From: JABMNT01 sp048262255
Lineage (GTDB): Bacteria > Pseudomonadota > Alphaproteobacteria > Rhodospirillales > Casp-alpha2
Direction: 5' to 3'
Assembly: GCA_048262255.1 (NCBI GenBank)
Contig: JBLXFH010000001.1
Span: 1,798,001-1,862,000 of the forward strand
Length of the DNA stretch: 64,000 nucleotides
Shown: piece by piece, positions 62,597 to 64,000 of the stretch
Position numbering within the stretch: the stretch's first letter is position 1
How the letters are laid out: each line of letters begins with the position of its first letter
The notes under the pieces: model-generated
Seen by the model: only the letters and a program-made list of their open reading frames with translations
Told to the model about the DNA's origin: nothing
Databases searched by the model: none
Position numbers and translations under genes: made by a program

Positions 62597-62878
62597 GGTT
62601 TGTTCCTTCCTCCATGAAGAATAATCACATCTTGGCTTCGCCGTTTCGCCCGTAAGAGATCTGAAACGAAGCGCTTTAACCGTCTTTGTCCTGATGAATT
62701 AAGAAAATTTTTCTACCTGTCAAGTCTCTGTAAAACATCAAAAATTGGTGGGTTTGTGGTTAGAAAATTTTGCGCAGAAGGAGGAATGCCGGAACTAATA
62801 CCCCTGTGTGCATGGAGTCTCTTGACTACAATGTTATAACATAACATAAAAAGAAAAATTGATCCGTTTGGAACGCAG
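62597..62878. promoter_or_regulatory. Divergent AT-rich promoter region of the zinc operon
   Basis: 282-base gap. The right end has the promoter and Zur box of the miniprotein-znuC operon. The left part holds the promoter of the 103-residue gene. AGAAAATTTT occurs twice (62702-62711 and 62762-62771), which may be chance in AT-rich DNA. No RNA gene seen. Confidence 0.45.
62822..62850 (+). promoter_or_regulatory. Promoter overlapped by a Zur box
   Basis: ATGTTATAACATAACAT (62831-62847) is a near-perfect match to the Zur operator core, with ATGTTAT and ATAACAT as exact inverted arms. TTGACT at 62822-62827 is a good -35, so the box lies between -35 and a weak -10 near 62845. A zinc-bound Zur there would block RNA polymerase; the operon should be on only when zinc is scarce. 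Confidence 0.8.
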
Positions 62879-63034
62879 ATGCCACACGATGGAAACAGTC
62901 ATTTACAACCCGTCAATCTGAACAGGGTGGCGCAGCCTTTTTCACTGCTGCGGTCCGGTTTGGCTCTCCGGCTGGCATCAGTCGGCGCGTTGAGCTTGGG
63001 GCTCTGGATTGTCGTTCTTTGGGCGTTGGCGTGA
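62879..63034 (+). CDS. 51-residue membrane miniprotein at the head of the zinc operon
   Basis: Open frame with GGAA upstream. The protein starts MPHDGNSHLQPVNLNR, with His3 and His8, and ends in a hydrophobic helix (GALSLGLWIVVLWALA, about residues 35-51). Its stop is 4 bases before the likely znuC start, so the two are coupled. It lies directly behind the Zur-box promoter. It may bind zinc or regulate the transporter; I do not know a described family. Confidence 0.6.
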   Translation: MPHDGNSHLQPVNLNRVAQPFSLLRSGLALRLASVGALSLGLWIVVLWALA

Positions 63035-63038
63035 GTCG

Positions 63039-63788
63039 ATGATGAAAAACGCCATCTCCATTGACAACCTGACGCTGGGTTATGACCGGCATCCGGCCGT
63101 ACATCACCTGCAGGGTGCTTTCGTCATGGGGAGTCTGACCGCCATCGTCGGGCCAAATGGGGCAGGTAAATCAACGTTGCTGAAGGGGCTGATGGGGCTG
63201 GTACAGCCTATGGAGGGGCATATCCATATTGAAGGCTGCGCGCCCGCTGAGATCGCTTTTCTGCCGCAACAGGCGCAGCTGGACACCAGCTTTCCGATTT
63301 CCGTTCTCGATACGGTCTGTCTGGGGTTCTGGCGGACAACCGGACTGTTTGGCCGCATCAAAAAAGCGCAAGTTGAGCAGGCCCGCAAGGCCCTGGTGGA
63401 AACCGGCCTGCAGGGTTTCGAAGAGCGCCCGGTCGGGGCCCTGTCGCGAGGCCAGTTCCAGCGGGTTCTGTTTGCCCGCCTGATGGTACAGGAAGCGCCG
63501 GTCATATTGTTGGACGAGCCTTTTACTGCCGTTGATGACAAGACCTCGGCCGATTTGCTGAAGATCATTCATGGCTGGCACGCGGAAGGGCGAACGGTGA
63601 TTGCTGTGTTGCATGATTACGGTCTGATCCGGGCGCATTTTCCCGAAACCCTGCTGTTGGCGCGCGAATGTCTGGCCTGGGGAGAGACGCAGGTGGTCCT
63701 TAGCCCCGAAAACATCGCACGTGCGCACCTGATGTCGCAGGCCTGGGCCGAAGATGCACCGGTCTGTGTGCGGGTGGACGCGGCATGA
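63039..63788 (+). CDS. znuC: Zinc ABC transporter, ATP-binding protein
   Basis: ATPase of a metal ABC importer. Start at ATG 63039 (or 63042) rather than TTG 63009, which overlaps the miniprotein gene. Walker A GPNGAGKST (38-46), Q-loop FLPQQAQ, signature LSRGQFQR (135-142), Walker B VILLDE (155-160), and His switch VLHDYG. 249 residues. Zinc is assigned because of the Zur box and the ZnuB-like gene that follows with a 4-base overlap; the binding protein ZnuA is not in the window. Confidence 0.88.
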   Translation: MMKNAISIDNLTLGYDRHPAVHHLQGAFVMGSLTAIVGPNGAGKSTLLKGLMGLVQPMEGHIHIEGCAPAEIAFLPQQAQLDTSFPISVLDTVCLGFWRTTGLFGRIKKAQVEQARKALVETGLQGFEERPVGALSRGQFQRVLFARLMVQEAPVILLDEPFTAVDDKTSADLLKIIHGWHAEGRTVIAVLHDYGLIRAHFPETLLLARECLAWGETQVVLSPENIARAHLMSQAWAEDAPVCVRVDAA

Positions 63789-64000
63789 CCTTAACCGAGA
63801 TTTTCTTTGATCCGTTTCTCCAATCCCATGAGTTGAAGCGGGCGCTGGCGGCATCGCTGGCCGTCTCCATAGCCGGTGCGCCATTGGGTGTGATGCTGAT
63901 TATCCGTCGCATGGCGCTGGCTGGTGACGTTCTGACCCACACCCTGCTGCCGGGCATCGCCGTGGCCTTTCTGCTGGCCGGGCAACAGCCCATCGTGATG
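63785..64000 (+). CDS. znuB: Metal ABC transporter permease, ZnuB-like (3' end cut by window edge)
   Basis: First 72 residues of an inner-membrane permease. The ATG overlaps the znuC stop as ATGA. Helix 1 (LAASLAVSIAGAPLGVMLIIRRMALAGDVLTHTLLPGIAVAFLLAG) and the conserved RRMALAGDVLTHTLLPGIA loop match the family that includes ZnuB and the MntB/TroC permeases. The rest is outside the window, so length and ending cannot be judged. Confidence 0.85.
   Translation, partial: MTLTEIFFDPFLQSHELKRALAASLAVSIAGAPLGVMLIIRRMALAGDVLTHTLLPGIAVAFLLAGQQPIVM

Noticed and set aside
62702..62771. Two copies of AGAAAATTTT as a regulatory repeat
   Set aside because: Self-complementary AT-rich decamers are expected by chance in this stretch and lie away from the likely -35/-10.
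1..64000. CRISPR, prophage, transposon, toxin-antitoxin or defence island
   Set aside because: I looked for repeat arrays, integrase/transposase motifs, tRNA-adjacent islands and small toxin pairs on both strands and found none that I can support.

Overview
The window is ordinary-looking chromosome of an alphaproteobacterium. The evidence is the Rieske / cytochrome b / cytochrome c1 operon, an aerobic hemF, a single-chain glycine dehydrogenase behind a tandem glycine riboswitch, a DUF6111-NUDIX-DUF1285-MoxR-DUF58-DUF4159 block, a DsbD/ScsB-type reductase, and Zur-type control of a zinc ABC transporter. A marine or soil Rhodospirillales/Sneathiella-like organism would fit, but the rank below class is a guess. 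Coding density is high, genes are short-spaced and mixed in strand. I found no rRNA, tRNA, CRISPR array, insertion sequence or prophage.

Layout. 1-8.4 kb: end of a GNAT acetyltransferase, mtnA (methionine salvage), a SPOR lipoprotein, a periplasmic alpha-carbonic anhydrase, a bifunctional aldolase/SDR, a hydrolase, an SDR and a solute symporter. 8.5-11.2 kb: petABC with a strong terminator. 11.4-13.8 kb: trmL-hemF-ketopantoate-reductase-like operon. 13.8-19.9 kb: PilZ protein, EamA transporter, an AT-rich secreted orphan, SGNH esterase, CCA-adding-type nucleotidyltransferase, GyrI-like protein, DUF6111, CoA-type NUDIX and DUF1285. 20.0-26.8 kb: a tightly coupled four-gene MoxR/DUF58/BatA-DUF4159/large membrane protein operon. 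26.8-36.9 kb: LysR and divergent azoR, an orphan flgG-like gene behind a sigma-54 promoter, an EEP-family enzyme, an MFS transporter, two tandem EF-hand proteins, a hydrolase, a DUF1194 VWA protein that probably starts at ATT, an AKR and an atypical SDR. 37.1-41.2 kb: a hybrid histidine kinase with an ungapped PAS duplication, a flavin reductase and a pirin.

41.4-46.1 kb: gcvT-gcvH-gcvP under a two-aptamer glycine riboswitch. 46.2-51.2 kb: an envelope block with a trypsin-like TPR protease facing a subtilase, a lipoprotein and a peptidoglycan-binding repeat protein. 51.3-62.6 kb: thrB, rnhA, a 58-residue small gene, a GcvA-like LysR, a Prx5-type peroxiredoxin, a DsbD-like reductase, YqgE, an M16 peptidase, thrC and an M32 carboxypeptidase. 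62.8-64 kb: a Zur-box promoter, a 51-residue His-containing membrane miniprotein, znuC, and the start of znuB, which is cut by the window edge.

The most unusual items are the sigma-54-driven orphan flgG, the Zur-operon miniprotein, the unannotated 58-residue gene, the ATT start, the facing protease pair with its envelope neighbours, and three convergent gene pairs that share a palindromic stop tetranucleotide. Nothing here is clearly a new defence or mobile system.
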